Of a stretch of DNA of 64,000 nucleotides, positions 8,893-17,784 are shown one piece after another. The position numbers and the translations under genes were made by a program. The notes beneath the pieces are model-generated. The model did no database searches. It saw only the letters and a list, made by a program, of their open reading frames with translations, and was not told where the DNA came from. Position 1 is the first letter of the stretch. The number at the start of each line of letters is the position of its first letter. Source of the stretch: Helicobacter_D ganmani (GTDB lineage: Bacteria > Campylobacterota > Campylobacteria > Campylobacterales > Helicobacteraceae). The DNA is taken from NCBI RefSeq assembly GCF_965138225.1, contig NZ_CBCSAX010000002.1. One strand, given 5' to 3'.

Positions 8893-9372
8893 TTAGAATT
8901 GAATCGGTTGATAAAAAATCTCTAAAACTTCGTAATCTACGCGCCCTTTTGGTAGAGTCATACTGACTTCATCGCCTGCAATTTTTCCTAAAAGCTGTTT
9001 GGCTAAAGGAGAATGATAAGAAATTAAGCCCTTTTCAGGATTGCTTTCTGTTGCTCCAACGATTGTATAGGTGAAAGTTTCTTCAGTGTCTAAATCCTCT
9101 AATTTGATGGTTGAACCAAAACTAATTTTGCTATGCTCTAGGGTAGAGGGGTCAATTACGCGTGCATCAGCGACAAGTTGTGTTAGTTCATTAATGCGTG
9201 CGTCCAAAAATAGCTGACGCTCTCTTGCGGCGTGGTATTCTGCATTTTCTTTCAAATCCCCGTGCTCTCTTGCAGTGTCAATTTCAATAATGTTTTTTGG
9301 TCGTTCAACTTCTTTAAGATTTTTGAGTTCAGAAATTAATTTATCATAACCATATTTGGTCATAGGTTCCAT
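8893..9372 (-). CDS. greA: Transcription elongation factor GreA
   Basis: 159 residues, the usual GreA length. It rescues backtracked RNA polymerase by stimulating transcript cleavage. The N-terminal coiled coil carries the hallmark DTAREHGDLKENAEY segment with the acidic tip residues. The C-terminal domain has the FKBP-like ISYHSPLAKQLLGK region. AAGGG precedes the ATG at 9372. It lies ten bases upstream of dut. Confidence 0.96.
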   Translation of the reverse strand: MEPMTKYGYDKLISELKNLKEVERPKNIIEIDTAREHGDLKENAEYHAARERQLFLDARINELTQLVADARVIDPSTLEHSKISFGSTIKLEDLDTEETFTYTIVGATESNPEKGLISYHSPLAKQLLGKIAGDEVSMTLPKGRVDYEVLEIFYQPIQF

Positions 9373-9437
9373 AGTTTCCCTTAAGAATAAAATAATTTAG
9401 ATATAGTAAAGAAAATAGGGTTAAAAAGCCCTTTATT

Positions 9438-10643
9438 TTATAAATTTTTTGCAAAATTTTGCAATTTTTTCGCGCAGGATTCTGCACTGCCATGTGAAAG
9501 ATATTGGAAGAGAGTCTTTTTTTGTTCAAAAAAATAGGAATAATTAAAATGAAGATATGCATTTTGCAGATTCTCTACATTTACGCAATCTTGTAAAAAT
9601 TCCGGGTGAATGGGAAAAATAGAAGGGTTTGGATTGTTTTTGGGGGCATTGAAAAAATGAAATTCTAAAAAAATATTTGCTAAACCAATGTAGTTTAATT
9701 GAACCAATTTTTTGGCAATCCAATAATCCAATGTTTTGGCTTTATAGGCTAAAATCGTTGGAATCCCAAGCAATGTGGATTCTAAAGTTGCTGTGCCACT
9801 GCACACAAAGGCAAATTCACTTTGTTGTAATCCAAGATAAGTATCAAAGGAAATTTCAAATGCACTAATATCTCCATAGATTTTGCTTAAGTCTTGTGTT
9901 GCAAAAGATTTAGGAATAATCAAAATAGCACTTTTTCCTTGTGTTTTTAAGGTTTGAGCAAGTTGATTGAAAATAGGAAACAAAGCACGAATTTCGCTTT
10001 TGCGTGAGCCGGGCATAAAGGCAATTTTTTGGGTTTTTTGAGGTGTGTCAAAAGAATAAGGAATCTCATCAAGAAGTGGGTGTCCCATATAGGTGATTGG
10101 GGCGGTTTTTGGATAAAAGTTTTTTTCAAAAGGTAAAATGCCCCATAATTCATCACAAATTTCACTCAAAATATGCGCACGCTTAGGTTTCCAAGCCCAA
10201 ACTTGAGGCAAAATATAATAAATAATACGAGGTTTTTTTTGATATTTTGTTTTTGAAATGAGTTTGCGAATTGTTTGGATTAAAGGAATATTAAAAGAAG
10301 AGGAGTCCATAAAAAGTGCTACATCGCAAGTCGAGGCAATTTGTGCAAGCTGATTTTTGAGTTTGAAAAATTTTGGAATGAGTTTAAGAATCCCAACAAA
10401 TCCCATAACGCGAAAGGATTCGGGATTGTAAATGGTTTGGGAGAGAAAGTTAGAATGTATGGGGTTTGCATTGGGCTGAAAGATATTTTGCGATTCTTTT
10501 AAGGCTTGCTGAATCAATGCCTTATCAAAGATTCCATAAAGAACAAAAGGAGTTTGCGTTTGTTGCAGAGATTTGAGCAGATTGGCTAAATGAAGATTGG
10601 CAGAATATTCTATTGCGGAGACGAAAAGATTTAATGGCTGCAT
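9438..10643 (-). CDS. lpxB: Lipid-A-disaccharide synthase
   Basis: About 401 residues from the ATG at 10643; a TTG three codons upstream (10652) is an alternative start. It is a GT19 glycosyltransferase that condenses UDP-2,3-diacylglucosamine with lipid X to form the lipid A disaccharide at the inner membrane. Typical motifs are YYILPQVWAWKPKR, YMGHPLLDE, FMPGSRKSEI and CSGTATLESTLLGIPTILAYK. Neighbours greA and dut match the H. pylori order. The C-terminal tail after residue 370 is rich in aromatic residues and less conserved. Confidence 0.93.
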   Translation of the reverse strand: MQPLNLFVSAIEYSANLHLANLLKSLQQTQTPFVLYGIFDKALIQQALKESQNIFQPNANPIHSNFLSQTIYNPESFRVMGFVGILKLIPKFFKLKNQLAQIASTCDVALFMDSSSFNIPLIQTIRKLISKTKYQKKPRIIYYILPQVWAWKPKRAHILSEICDELWGILPFEKNFYPKTAPITYMGHPLLDEIPYSFDTPQKTQKIAFMPGSRKSEIRALFPIFNQLAQTLKTQGKSAILIIPKSFATQDLSKIYGDISAFEISFDTYLGLQQSEFAFVCSGTATLESTLLGIPTILAYKAKTLDYWIAKKLVQLNYIGLANIFLEFHFFNAPKNNPNPSIFPIHPEFLQDCVNVENLQNAYLHFNYSYFFEQKKTLFQYLSHGSAESCAKKLQNFAKNL

Positions 10644-10655
10644 TGGTTTCAAATT

Positions 10656-11330
10656 TTACGAATTGTGCGAGGATTCGTCAGAATCTCTGGGGGGTTGATT
10701 GGGTTGGGTTTGCACTGATTTGCTTGAATTATCTTGTAAATGCTGGATTTCAGATTCTAGCTTTGAGTTTTCCAAAAGAAGCGTTTTGAGTTGGGATTGT
10801 ATTTTGGTTAGGGTATCAAAAAGCAAAGTGGCGGATTCCAAAGGAACATATTCTTTGGCGGGGTTGGCAAGTAGCCGTTGATGTTTTTGATAGGAAATCT
10901 CTAATTTTTCTAAGGCTTTTGGGCGCACAAGGGAAGTATTTTTTAAAAATTTTTCTGTAGATTCTAAAGATTTTTTAAGATTTTGATATTGTGTTTCTAA
11001 GGCTGCCAAATCCAATGTTTTGGATTTTAAAGTATCAGGTACTAAAGGGTGGGATTGGTTTAGAGATTCAAGTTGTTGCTCTTTGATAGCAATTTCATTT
11101 GTTAAGGATTTATTTCTTTGCTCTAGCTCTTTGTTATCTGCTAAGAGCAACGCATTTTTGGCGGATATTTCGTTGAAAGATTCCATTAAGGATTCTTTGT
11201 CCTTTTTGAGTGCATCAAATTCTTCATTAAAACGTTTTTTTTCTGCCTCAAAAATAGTATAAATTTGCCAAGATTCCTTGATTTCATTTAGTTTTTTGGT
11301 GAGTTCTTGGAGTGCAGAAAGATTTTGCAT
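10656..11330 (-). CDS. Predicted coiled-coil protein of unknown function
   Basis: 224 residues, nearly all charged helix with heptad patterns (about residues 5-190), then a Gln/Pro/Ser-rich tail. There is no signal peptide or membrane segment, so it is probably cytoplasmic. The ATG at 11330 is chosen because it overlaps the preceding stop (TAATG) and has GAGGG upstream. Translational coupling to the NUDIX gene and the 12-base gap to lpxB put it in the same transcript. I do not recognise a named family. Confidence 0.7.
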   Translation of the reverse strand: MQNLSALQELTKKLNEIKESWQIYTIFEAEKKRFNEEFDALKKDKESLMESFNEISAKNALLLADNKELEQRNKSLTNEIAIKEQQLESLNQSHPLVPDTLKSKTLDLAALETQYQNLKKSLESTEKFLKNTSLVRPKALEKLEISYQKHQRLLANPAKEYVPLESATLLFDTLTKIQSQLKTLLLENSKLESEIQHLQDNSSKSVQTQPNQPPRDSDESSHNS

Positions 11331-11938
11331 TAACAACCCTCAAAATTTTTAAAAAACCAAAGAAATGCGAACATTACACCAGAGGTTTTAGGGTAAGATT
11401 CGTTCAAAATAAAATCATAAGCTTCTGTTTTTGGAATGAAAACAACCTCAATATTTTCATCATCTATACCACCTCCTTGATTTTGACGACACGATTCATC
11501 AATTGTGGCAAAAAAAAGCGTTTGTTTGCTGCCTGCAAATCCAACAGAGCTATAAAATTCTGTAATTTTGTGGATATTTTCTAATGGAATCTCATAACCG
11601 CATTCCTCTAGGATTTCCTCTTGTGCGATTTTTTTAAGGGATTTTCCCGCTTTGTCTGTAATCCCAGCACAAAGTTCAAAGGTATAACCTAATTCCACTT
11701 TGAGATTCGGTGTTTTGCGGGTGCTTTCTTTGAGATACACGGCAGGGCGAAATTGTTTCACCATCACAAAAGAATCTTTTGGTTGATGATAAAGCAGAAT
11801 CGCTACGCTATCGTGTGCTTCGATAATATCCCAACTCCGTTCTTTACCATTTTCGCAAAAGAGCATTCGTTTAGGCTTAATATATTGCGAATCGTGGCAG
11901 CTGCAAAAGCGAATATTAGAAATCTCTTTGAGTGCCAT
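11330..11938 (-). CDS. NUDIX hydrolase, NUDT14-like (sugar-nucleotide diphosphatase)
   Basis: 202 residues. The region VKQFRPAVY followed by ELCAGITDKAGKSL and EEILEECGY matches the layout of the NUDT14/UGPP group, which splits UDP-glucose or ADP-ribose. The Nudix box is variant: the first half carries Lys where the consensus has Glu, while the metal-binding EExxEE core is kept. It overlaps csd3 by one base (TGATG) and the coiled-coil gene by three. Placed with lpxB and csd3, it may act on envelope sugar nucleotides; that is inference. Confidence 0.85.
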   Translation of the reverse strand: MALKEISNIRFCSCHDSQYIKPKRMLFCENGKERSWDIIEAHDSVAILLYHQPKDSFVMVKQFRPAVYLKESTRKTPNLKVELGYTFELCAGITDKAGKSLKKIAQEEILEECGYEIPLENIHKITEFYSSVGFAGSKQTLFFATIDESCRQNQGGGIDDENIEVVFIPKTEAYDFILNESYPKTSGVMFAFLWFFKNFEGC

Positions 11939-13176
11939 CAGTTTAAATTCTTATCCTCTGAATTAAGATAGACAATGTAGCCATTTTGGATTTTTCTAAA
12001 TGGCGTTTGATTGTCAATTCCTTGAGTAAGAGCCGTGTTGAGAGCTTGTTGGTAATTTTTGGCAAGCATTAAAAATTCCTCTTTTTCTTTGCCTTTAAGT
12101 TTAGAATGTGCAATTTTTAAGTGTTTGATTGGATTAACTGCATTGCCATTTTTGTAAAGTCCAAAATGTAAATGTGGTCCTGTGCTAAGTCCTGTGCTGC
12201 CTACTGTGCCGATTTGTTTGCCTTGTGCAACGCTTACTCCTGCTCGAATCTTACGGTCAATTTTTTGCATATGTGCATAGAGTGTTTTATAGCCATTTTC
12301 GTGTTGAATAATTACGGTTTTGCCATAGCCACCTTTTGTACCTGCAAAAATTACTTTACCTTTCCCTGCTGCACGGATAGGGGTATGACGAGGCGCAGCA
12401 TAATCTGTCCCTAAATGCGGGCGTTTATATCCAAGAATTGGGTGTTTGCGTCCCATAGAAAAATGGGAAGAAATACGTTTATAATGAAGTGGCACTGTGA
12501 GTAAATATTTGCTTAAATTATTGCCTTTTAAGTCGTAAAATTGTCCATCTTCGTGACGCACAACATATTGATGTCGCTTGCCAACATTTAAAATGGACGC
12601 TTTAATATTAGGTGAGCCAAAGTTCTTACCCAAACGATATTTGCGTTCATAAATGATAGCTAATTTGTCATTTTTACGCACTTCGCGACGAAAATCTACG
12701 CTTCCTTTGTGGGCTTGGATAAAATCATTTGCCAAAAATTTATCCCCTGTGAGTTTGACGATGTCGTTATAAAGTGAATTTTCAACAGAAAGAGCAATTG
12801 TTCGTTCTTCTGTGAAATAAGCCACAGGAATTGCTCGCATGCCATAAGAATCTTTTTCTTTGAAAATGTGTAGTTGTGAATTTTCATTGATAGGGATTAA
12901 AGCTTGCAGTAAAGTGGAATCTTCGTAAAGCGCATAAAATGTGCTACCGCTGATAATTTCATCGGCGAGTTCTTTATCCTCTGGAGCTAAATCATAATAA
13001 ACTTTTAAAGGGATTCTGTTTTTTTCAAAAAATGTGAGCAGTGTTTGACCTTGTTCCCATTGGGATTCTTGAATATTTGCAGCATTGGCACAAACAGACC
13101 CAAATGCACCAAAAAGACAAAAGGTTTTTAAAGAATGTTTAAAGAATGTTGATTTAAGAATTTTAAAAAGTCGCAT
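11938..13176 (-). CDS. csd3: M23 peptidoglycan DD-carboxypeptidase/endopeptidase (Csd3/HdpA; Pgp3 type)
   Basis: 412 residues with an N-terminal signal peptide ending near residue 32. The C-terminal LytM domain has the zinc ligands H254 and D258 (HLGTDYAA) plus H302 and the HLHFG pair H335/H337, so it looks active. The long N-terminal part matches the inhibitory and wing domains of Csd3. In H. pylori this enzyme trims peptide stems and sets helical cell shape. It heads the minus-strand gene run. A GGGG-type site lies upstream of its ATG. Confidence 0.88.
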   Translation of the reverse strand: MRLFKILKSTFFKHSLKTFCLFGAFGSVCANAANIQESQWEQGQTLLTFFEKNRIPLKVYYDLAPEDKELADEIISGSTFYALYEDSTLLQALIPINENSQLHIFKEKDSYGMRAIPVAYFTEERTIALSVENSLYNDIVKLTGDKFLANDFIQAHKGSVDFRREVRKNDKLAIIYERKYRLGKNFGSPNIKASILNVGKRHQYVVRHEDGQFYDLKGNNLSKYLLTVPLHYKRISSHFSMGRKHPILGYKRPHLGTDYAAPRHTPIRAAGKGKVIFAGTKGGYGKTVIIQHENGYKTLYAHMQKIDRKIRAGVSVAQGKQIGTVGSTGLSTGPHLHFGLYKNGNAVNPIKHLKIAHSKLKGKEKEEFLMLAKNYQQALNTALTQGIDNQTPFRKIQNGYIVYLNSEDKNLN

Positions 13177-13358
13177 AGATTCGCCCCTATATTTAATGTA
13201 GTTTTGGGATAAAATTGTTTAGAGAAAGCAGATTATAGCACAAAAAGCGCGGTTTTCCTCAAGAAATATAAAAAAATTATAAAAATTTTTTAATTTCATT
13301 AAAAAACAAAATTTTGCTATACTTCTAATCTCTGAAAATATTATTTCAAGGAGCAGTA

Positions 13359-13553
13359 ATGAAAGATTGGTTTGTGCCATCTATGGGATTTGGACTTTTT
13401 GTTTATTTTATGCTCTTTGTGATTTTATATACAATTAAAATTGGAGGTCCTAATGTTCCATTATATGGTGATGGTCAGCAAATTGCTCCTCCAAAGTCTG
13501 ATACAGAGAAGTTTTTACAAGATGTTTCAAAAAGTGTGCGGGAATCATTTTAG
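13359..13553 (+). CDS. Small single-pass membrane protein upstream of flgM
   Basis: 64 residues: one transmembrane helix at about 9-27 and a short polar C-terminal tail (EKFLQDVSKSVRESF). AAGGAGCAG precedes the ATG, and a TGCTATACT extended -10 box lies about 40 bases upstream, so it appears to be a housekeeping gene. Its stop codon lies inside the -35 element of the flgM sigma-28 promoter. The function is unknown. Conservation in relatives would decide whether it belongs to the flagellar set. Confidence 0.65.
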   Translation: MKDWFVPSMGFGLFVYFMLFVILYTIKIGGPNVPLYGDGQQIAPPKSDTEKFLQDVSKSVRESF

Positions 13554-13575
13554 TTTTTTGAAAAATAGCCGATAT
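13549..13575 (+). promoter_or_regulatory. Sigma-28 (FliA) promoter of flgM-flgN-flgK
   Basis: TTTAGTTT at 13549-13556, then exactly 11 bases, then GCCGATAT at 13568-13575. This is nearly the FliA consensus (TAAAGTTT-N11-GCCGATAA). The same two boxes and spacing occur at 30056-30082. Confidence 0.85.
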
Positions 13576-13607
13576 TAATGGAAAGATTTTTTAAGAAAGG
13601 AGAAAAT

Positions 13608-13850
13608 ATGATTAGTCATTTGATGAGTAATTCGGTTTTTTCAAATGCAATGAATCAAGCGAATAATAAAAATACTTTGCAGATTAATAATGCAAGAAAT
13701 GAATCAGTCAATGAAAAACCACAGGCAGAAAAAACTGCAAAAACCTCTAGCACTAGACTAGATGAAATTAAAGCCGCTATTAAAGATGGCACTTATAAAT
13801 TAGATTTAAAGGGGAGTGCGCAAAAGTTGGCACAAGAATTGCTTAGATAA
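13608..13850 (+). CDS. flgM: Anti-sigma-28 factor FlgM
   Basis: 80 residues from the ATG at 13608, chosen because AAGAAAGGAG precedes it; an in-frame ATG at 13578 lacks such a site. FlgM binds FliA in the cytoplasm and blocks sigma-28 genes until it is released or, in many bacteria, exported. The C-terminal half (TRLDEIKAAIKDGTYKLDL...AQELLR) is the FliA-binding signature. The N-terminal half is polar and low in complexity, as expected for an unfolded export segment. It is first in a flgM-flgN-flgK operon under its own sigma-28 promoter. Confidence 0.9.
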   Translation: MISHLMSNSVFSNAMNQANNKNTLQINNARNESVNEKPQAEKTAKTSSTRLDEIKAAIKDGTYKLDLKGSAQKLAQELLR

Positions 13851-13880
13851 GAGATAAGTCTATTTTATAGGAGTTATCTC

Positions 13881-14336
13881 ATGTCTTTGCAGTTCTTAAA
13901 AGATGCTTTAGAAGATATTAAAGCACTCATTGCAATTACAGAACAGGATATTGCGGATATTAAAATCGCAAATAACGAAGCCGTCTTTGCAAGGATTCCA
14001 CAAAAAGAGGAATTAATTGCGTCTTTTATTCGCAAAAAAGAAGCTTACGCTAAAAGCATTGAAGAGCGTTTGCGTACAGAATATCCCAACGCTACTTTAG
14101 AGGATTTAACTTACGAGGACAAACAACATCTTTTGGGTGAGGGCGCAAGTGAATGCACTGCGGAGCTTCACGACCAATTAGAGGTTTTGAAGAATCTCAA
14201 TTATCGTTTTGGTAAGATGTCCTTAGCGGTTTCAGAATTTTACAACTCTCTTTTAAGTAAAATTGTTCCCGTTGAAGAACGTGGTTATAAAAAACAATCC
14301 TTAGGCAATGCATCCTTTCTGCATACTGAAGTGTAG
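13881..14336 (+). CDS. flgN: FlgN-like flagellar export chaperone
   Basis: 151 residues, helical, no signal peptide. Position between flgM and flgK is the usual place of FlgN, the cytoplasmic chaperone that keeps hook-associated proteins FlgK and FlgL unfolded for export. Sequence resemblance to enterobacterial FlgN is weak, as it is in Campylobacter and H. pylori, so the call rests mainly on context and size. TAGGAG lies upstream of the start. It ends 12 bases before flgK. Confidence 0.72.
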   Translation: MSLQFLKDALEDIKALIAITEQDIADIKIANNEAVFARIPQKEELIASFIRKKEAYAKSIEERLRTEYPNATLEDLTYEDKQHLLGEGASECTAELHDQLEVLKNLNYRFGKMSLAVSEFYNSLLSKIVPVEERGYKKQSLGNASFLHTEV

Positions 14337-14348
14337 AGGAGGTGTGCT

Positions 14349-16178
14349 ATGGGAGGATTGCTTTCATCATTAAATACTCCATACACAGGCTTGACTGGGC
14401 ATCAAGTGATGGTGGATACAACAAGTAATAATATTGCAAATGCGAATAATGAATTTTATTCTAGGCAAATCGTCAGAAGTGCCGCAGAGACTCCACTTTG
14501 GAAACAAAACTATGCTTTAGGGCAAGGGCTTGATATTATGACGGTGGAGCGTGTACACGATGAATATACTTTTATGCGTTACAAAAAAGCCACTTCAGAA
14601 AAAACCTATTACGATACAAGTTTCGCAGGACTTAGAGAAGCCTCTTCGTATTATCCGGAGATTGACGGGGTAGGAATCTACAATGATTTACAAAACTACT
14701 TTAATGCTTGGAAAGATTTAGCTACTAAAGCAGGAGACCCAGCACAAAAAATTGCATTAGCAGAGCAGGCAAATACACTTTCTAAAAATATTCAAGAAAC
14801 ACGTAATTCCTTAGTATATTTGCAACAACGTTTAAATGACGAAGTCAAAGTTGCTGTAGAGGAAGTGAATCGCTTAGCAGAACAAATCGCAATGATTAAT
14901 AAACAAATCAATGAATATGAAAATCAAGATTTATACAGAAAAGCAAATGATTTGCGTGATTTGCGCGACCAATATGAGTTTGAAATTAACAATCTTATCG
15001 GTTGCGAAGTTTTCAAGCAAGAAGTCAAAGGGAGTGCGTGTGTGAATAAAAATATCGCAGATTTTGACGAGGATTATACATTGACCATCGGTGGAAGGTC
15101 TATTGTAGATGGAGAATCTTGGCATCCTTTGACTTTGGATAATTCTCAAAATGAAAGCGGAATCTATACGATTAAATATCTGCGCAGGGACCACAAAGAA
15201 TATAATTTAACCAATACTCTAAATGAAGGAAAAGTTGGGGCATTGTTGGATTTGATTCGCACCGAAGAGGTTTTTACTTGTCAAGGAACTTTGGGAAAAT
15301 TGCAAGTGTATATCAATGATTTGGATACTTTTGCAAATGGAATCATTGAAGCAACGAATAATATTTATGCGCAATGCTCACAATTAGGAGCGCGTAGTGA
15401 TAAGCTTTATATTAATACACAAGATGCGCTAACAACAAGCGGTTATAATATCCGCGAGGGAAGTTTCAAAGTTGTAATGTATGATAAACAAGGAAATGAA
15501 TTGGGTGCGCGTGAGGTTAAAATAGACAATCTTACCAATATGCAAAGCATTATTGACCAGCTTAATGCGAATCTTGATGATAATTTAGATGGCAATGCTC
15601 TGAACGACTTTGATGACCGATTTCAAGCAACTTACAATAATGACACGCAAACTTTTGCGATTACTTCTAAGAATCCCAGCGAGGAAATTTATATTTCTAT
15701 TCAAGACAATGGCACAAATTTTGCTGGTGCATTTGGCGTCAATCGTTTTTTTGATGGAAATGACGCGAGTAATATAGAGCTTGCGAGAGCTTATCGTGAT
15801 GACCCGACTTTGATTCGTGCGTATCGTGAAGCAGTCAATGGTAACTTTGAAGTTGCAAATATGATGCAACAATTACAATACGACAAAATTACTTTTACAG
15901 ATGTCTATGATAGAGAGGAGCGACAAGAAACGATTAGCGGATATTTTCGCTATATTGCAAGCAAGGTTGCTTCACAAACAGAGGGAACACAAATAACGCA
16001 AGAAACCAAAGAAGCGGTGTATAATTCAATCAAGAAAGAATACAAAACCATTTCAGAGGTTTCCATAGATGATGAAATGGTAAATCTCATCAAATTTCAA
16101 ACAGGTTATAGCGCAAATGCGAAAATGATTTCGGCTATTGATGAGATGATTACCACGCTTTTAGGTATTAAGCAATAG
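14349..16178 (+). CDS. flgK: Flagellar hook-associated protein 1 (FlgK)
   Basis: 609 residues, close to the H. pylori protein. FlgK forms the first hook-filament junction ring outside the cell. The N-terminus has the rod/hook signature (SSLNTPYTGLTGHQVMVDTT, then NNIANANNE). The C-terminus has the matching helix (LIKFQTGYSANAKMISAIDEM). The middle is variable and surface exposed. It is exported by the flagellar type III system, so it has no Sec signal. GAGGAGG precedes the ATG. Confidence 0.96.
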   Translation: MGGLLSSLNTPYTGLTGHQVMVDTTSNNIANANNEFYSRQIVRSAAETPLWKQNYALGQGLDIMTVERVHDEYTFMRYKKATSEKTYYDTSFAGLREASSYYPEIDGVGIYNDLQNYFNAWKDLATKAGDPAQKIALAEQANTLSKNIQETRNSLVYLQQRLNDEVKVAVEEVNRLAEQIAMINKQINEYENQDLYRKANDLRDLRDQYEFEINNLIGCEVFKQEVKGSACVNKNIADFDEDYTLTIGGRSIVDGESWHPLTLDNSQNESGIYTIKYLRRDHKEYNLTNTLNEGKVGALLDLIRTEEVFTCQGTLGKLQVYINDLDTFANGIIEATNNIYAQCSQLGARSDKLYINTQDALTTSGYNIREGSFKVVMYDKQGNELGAREVKIDNLTNMQSIIDQLNANLDDNLDGNALNDFDDRFQATYNNDTQTFAITSKNPSEEIYISIQDNGTNFAGAFGVNRFFDGNDASNIELARAYRDDPTLIRAYREAVNGNFEVANMMQQLQYDKITFTDVYDREERQETISGYFRYIASKVASQTEGTQITQETKEAVYNSIKKEYKTISEVSIDDEMVNLIKFQTGYSANAKMISAIDEMITTLLGIKQ

Positions 16179-16197
16179 TTAAATTGATAGGGTTATA

Positions 16198-17073
16198 CTA
16201 AAAAGGAATCTCATCATCTAGCTCTATAATGGGTGTTGCGCTATGTTTTCTTAAATTTTCTATCTTTTTAGTATCCTGTGGGCTAACATGCAAATGCTGA
16301 TGATTGGGTTGGCTTCTGTGGCAGACTGCACAGAGTGCTATTAGATTTGAATAGGAATTGTCGCTCTTTACGCCATTTTTGTGATGTACTTGTAATAAAT
16401 ATTTATATTGCGACAAATCTACTCCGCAAATCTCACAAACATAATCTTTATTTTTTCTATAATTTTCAGAAACTTGATTCCAATTATTTGCATAGCTTGG
16501 CTTGTATTTTGTTTGTTTTGGCAGTTGTTCAAAATGTGTTTCATAAGTGGCTAGAAATTCTTTGATGTCAAAGGAATCAAATATATCTTTTTTGTGATTT
16601 GGGCTGCTATTGGCGTAATTTTGGTAATTAATAAAATTTAGACAATACTTACAAACCCTTAAAACAACTCTTGCCTCTGTAATCATTCCTCTATCTTTGC
16701 CATCTATAATGAATTGTCCGCTTGTATCTATGGTGGCTATGTATCTGTTGTATCTTTTGTTGCGACTCATTTCTTGTAATTTTTCACAATTTGCAATGTG
16801 GAATTTGTTGCATTTTTCTGGATACTTTATTAATTCTTGCAGTGGAGAATGAAATTTTGAAGTATGGTCTGGAATATAGAGTAAGACTTGAAAACCTTTA
16901 TAGCTTAAAAGCCCGTTGCTAGTTGGATGTATCCATTCAAGTTCAATTTCCTTTCCAATCTCTAGTTGCTCTAATATTTTTAGCTTCTCATAATCCATTT
17001 TTTCGGGTGTAATCTGAATCGTGTCGGTTATTTTTACAAGTTTCAGGATTATATTTTTTGTTTTTGAAAACAT
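16198..17073 (-). CDS. zorE: HNH endonuclease, ZorE-like effector of a Zorya type II-like system
   Basis: 291 residues. The C-terminal HNH domain is complete: C213/C216 (CEIC), the HH pair at 230-231 (LQVHHKNG), N243 and the second zinc knuckle C248/C251 followed by H252 (LCAVCH). A further CKYC pair lies at 141-144. The N-terminal 130 residues have no fold I recognise. It directly follows zorB (TAA then ATG with no gap). In Zorya type II systems ZorE is the HNH nuclease thought to attack phage DNA once the ZorAB membrane motor is triggered. Nuclease call firm; the ZorE identity rests on the gene trio. Confidence 0.8.
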   Translation of the reverse strand: MFSKTKNIILKLVKITDTIQITPEKMDYEKLKILEQLEIGKEIELEWIHPTSNGLLSYKGFQVLLYIPDHTSKFHSPLQELIKYPEKCNKFHIANCEKLQEMSRNKRYNRYIATIDTSGQFIIDGKDRGMITEARVVLRVCKYCLNFINYQNYANSSPNHKKDIFDSFDIKEFLATYETHFEQLPKQTKYKPSYANNWNQVSENYRKNKDYVCEICGVDLSQYKYLLQVHHKNGVKSDNSYSNLIALCAVCHRSQPNHQHLHVSPQDTKKIENLRKHSATPIIELDDEIPF

Positions 17074-17775
17074 TTAAATCCCTGTTAGAATTTTTCTGAT
17101 TTCGCTATCTGCATTAGTGATGATACGAAAAGTAACTCTCCTTGAGCGTTTCTTATCCTCTATTCCGTTTAAATCAACGATTATTTTTGATGATGAAAAG
17201 CCCACAGCAACAAGGTTTGATTTTATCCATTCTTTTTGCTTTATGGATACTTGCGGGATATAGTAGGAATATTTTAAAATGCTCAAAGTTCTCTCTTGAG
17301 AGAGTTGCATATTTTTAAAATACGCAGTGTTTTGATTTTTTTCTTGCTGCCATTCTGATGAGGTATGTCCCTCTATGCGCACTTCTTGAATACTTGGATT
17401 GAATTGCTCCAAAGTTTTTAAAAAACGAGGGATAAAGTCTGATAGAATTTGTTGGAAATGACGATTTATCTCACTGCTTCCTGTTTTAAAAAGCACTTCA
17501 GGGGAATTAAATTCAAAAGATAAAGTTTCGCCATTGATAGAAGCGTTCCATTTCTTTAAATCCAACTTAAATTCCTCGTGGAGTGCTTTATGGATTGCTG
17601 TTTGGTTTTTTTCATAGGTAATGGCTATATTTTTAATTTTGTCATTTTCGCTTTCTTTATATCGCATAAATGCCACAGAAATAAACAGAAATACCACCAT
17701 AAGCCCAGACATTAAATCCGATATGGTAAGCCAATATTCTCCGCTGTTTTCGCTAGAGTTTGAAGAATTATCCAT
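17074..17775 (-). CDS. zorB: ZorB-like protein: MotB-type stator helix plus OmpA-like domain
   Basis: 233 residues. A single N-terminal transmembrane helix (about 17-37) opens with YWLTISDLMSGLMVV, where D20 sits where MotB-type ion channels carry their proton-binding aspartate. The C-terminal OmpA/MotB domain (about 85-228) has VRIEGHTSS, LSQERTLSIL and KKRSRRVTFRI, expected to bind peptidoglycan. The missing plug segment of true MotB, the partner gene with a very long tail, and the adjacent HNH gene point to ZorB rather than a flagellar stator. It lies nine bases downstream of zorA. Confidence 0.82.
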   Translation of the reverse strand: MDNSSNSSENSGEYWLTISDLMSGLMVVFLFISVAFMRYKESENDKIKNIAITYEKNQTAIHKALHEEFKLDLKKWNASINGETLSFEFNSPEVLFKTGSSEINRHFQQILSDFIPRFLKTLEQFNPSIQEVRIEGHTSSEWQQEKNQNTAYFKNMQLSQERTLSILKYSYYIPQVSIKQKEWIKSNLVAVGFSSSKIIVDLNGIEDKKRSRRVTFRIITNADSEIRKILTGI

Positions 17776-17784
17776 CTTAAAGTC

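Noticed and set aside
11312..11584. 90-codon frame antisense to the NUDIX gene
   Set aside because: Fully covered by two well-supported minus-strand genes; no binding site or recognisable motif.
13200..13358. Sigma-54 site before the small membrane gene
   Set aside because: A TTTTGC is present but no GG occurs ten bases before its GC; the TATACT box fits a housekeeping promoter.
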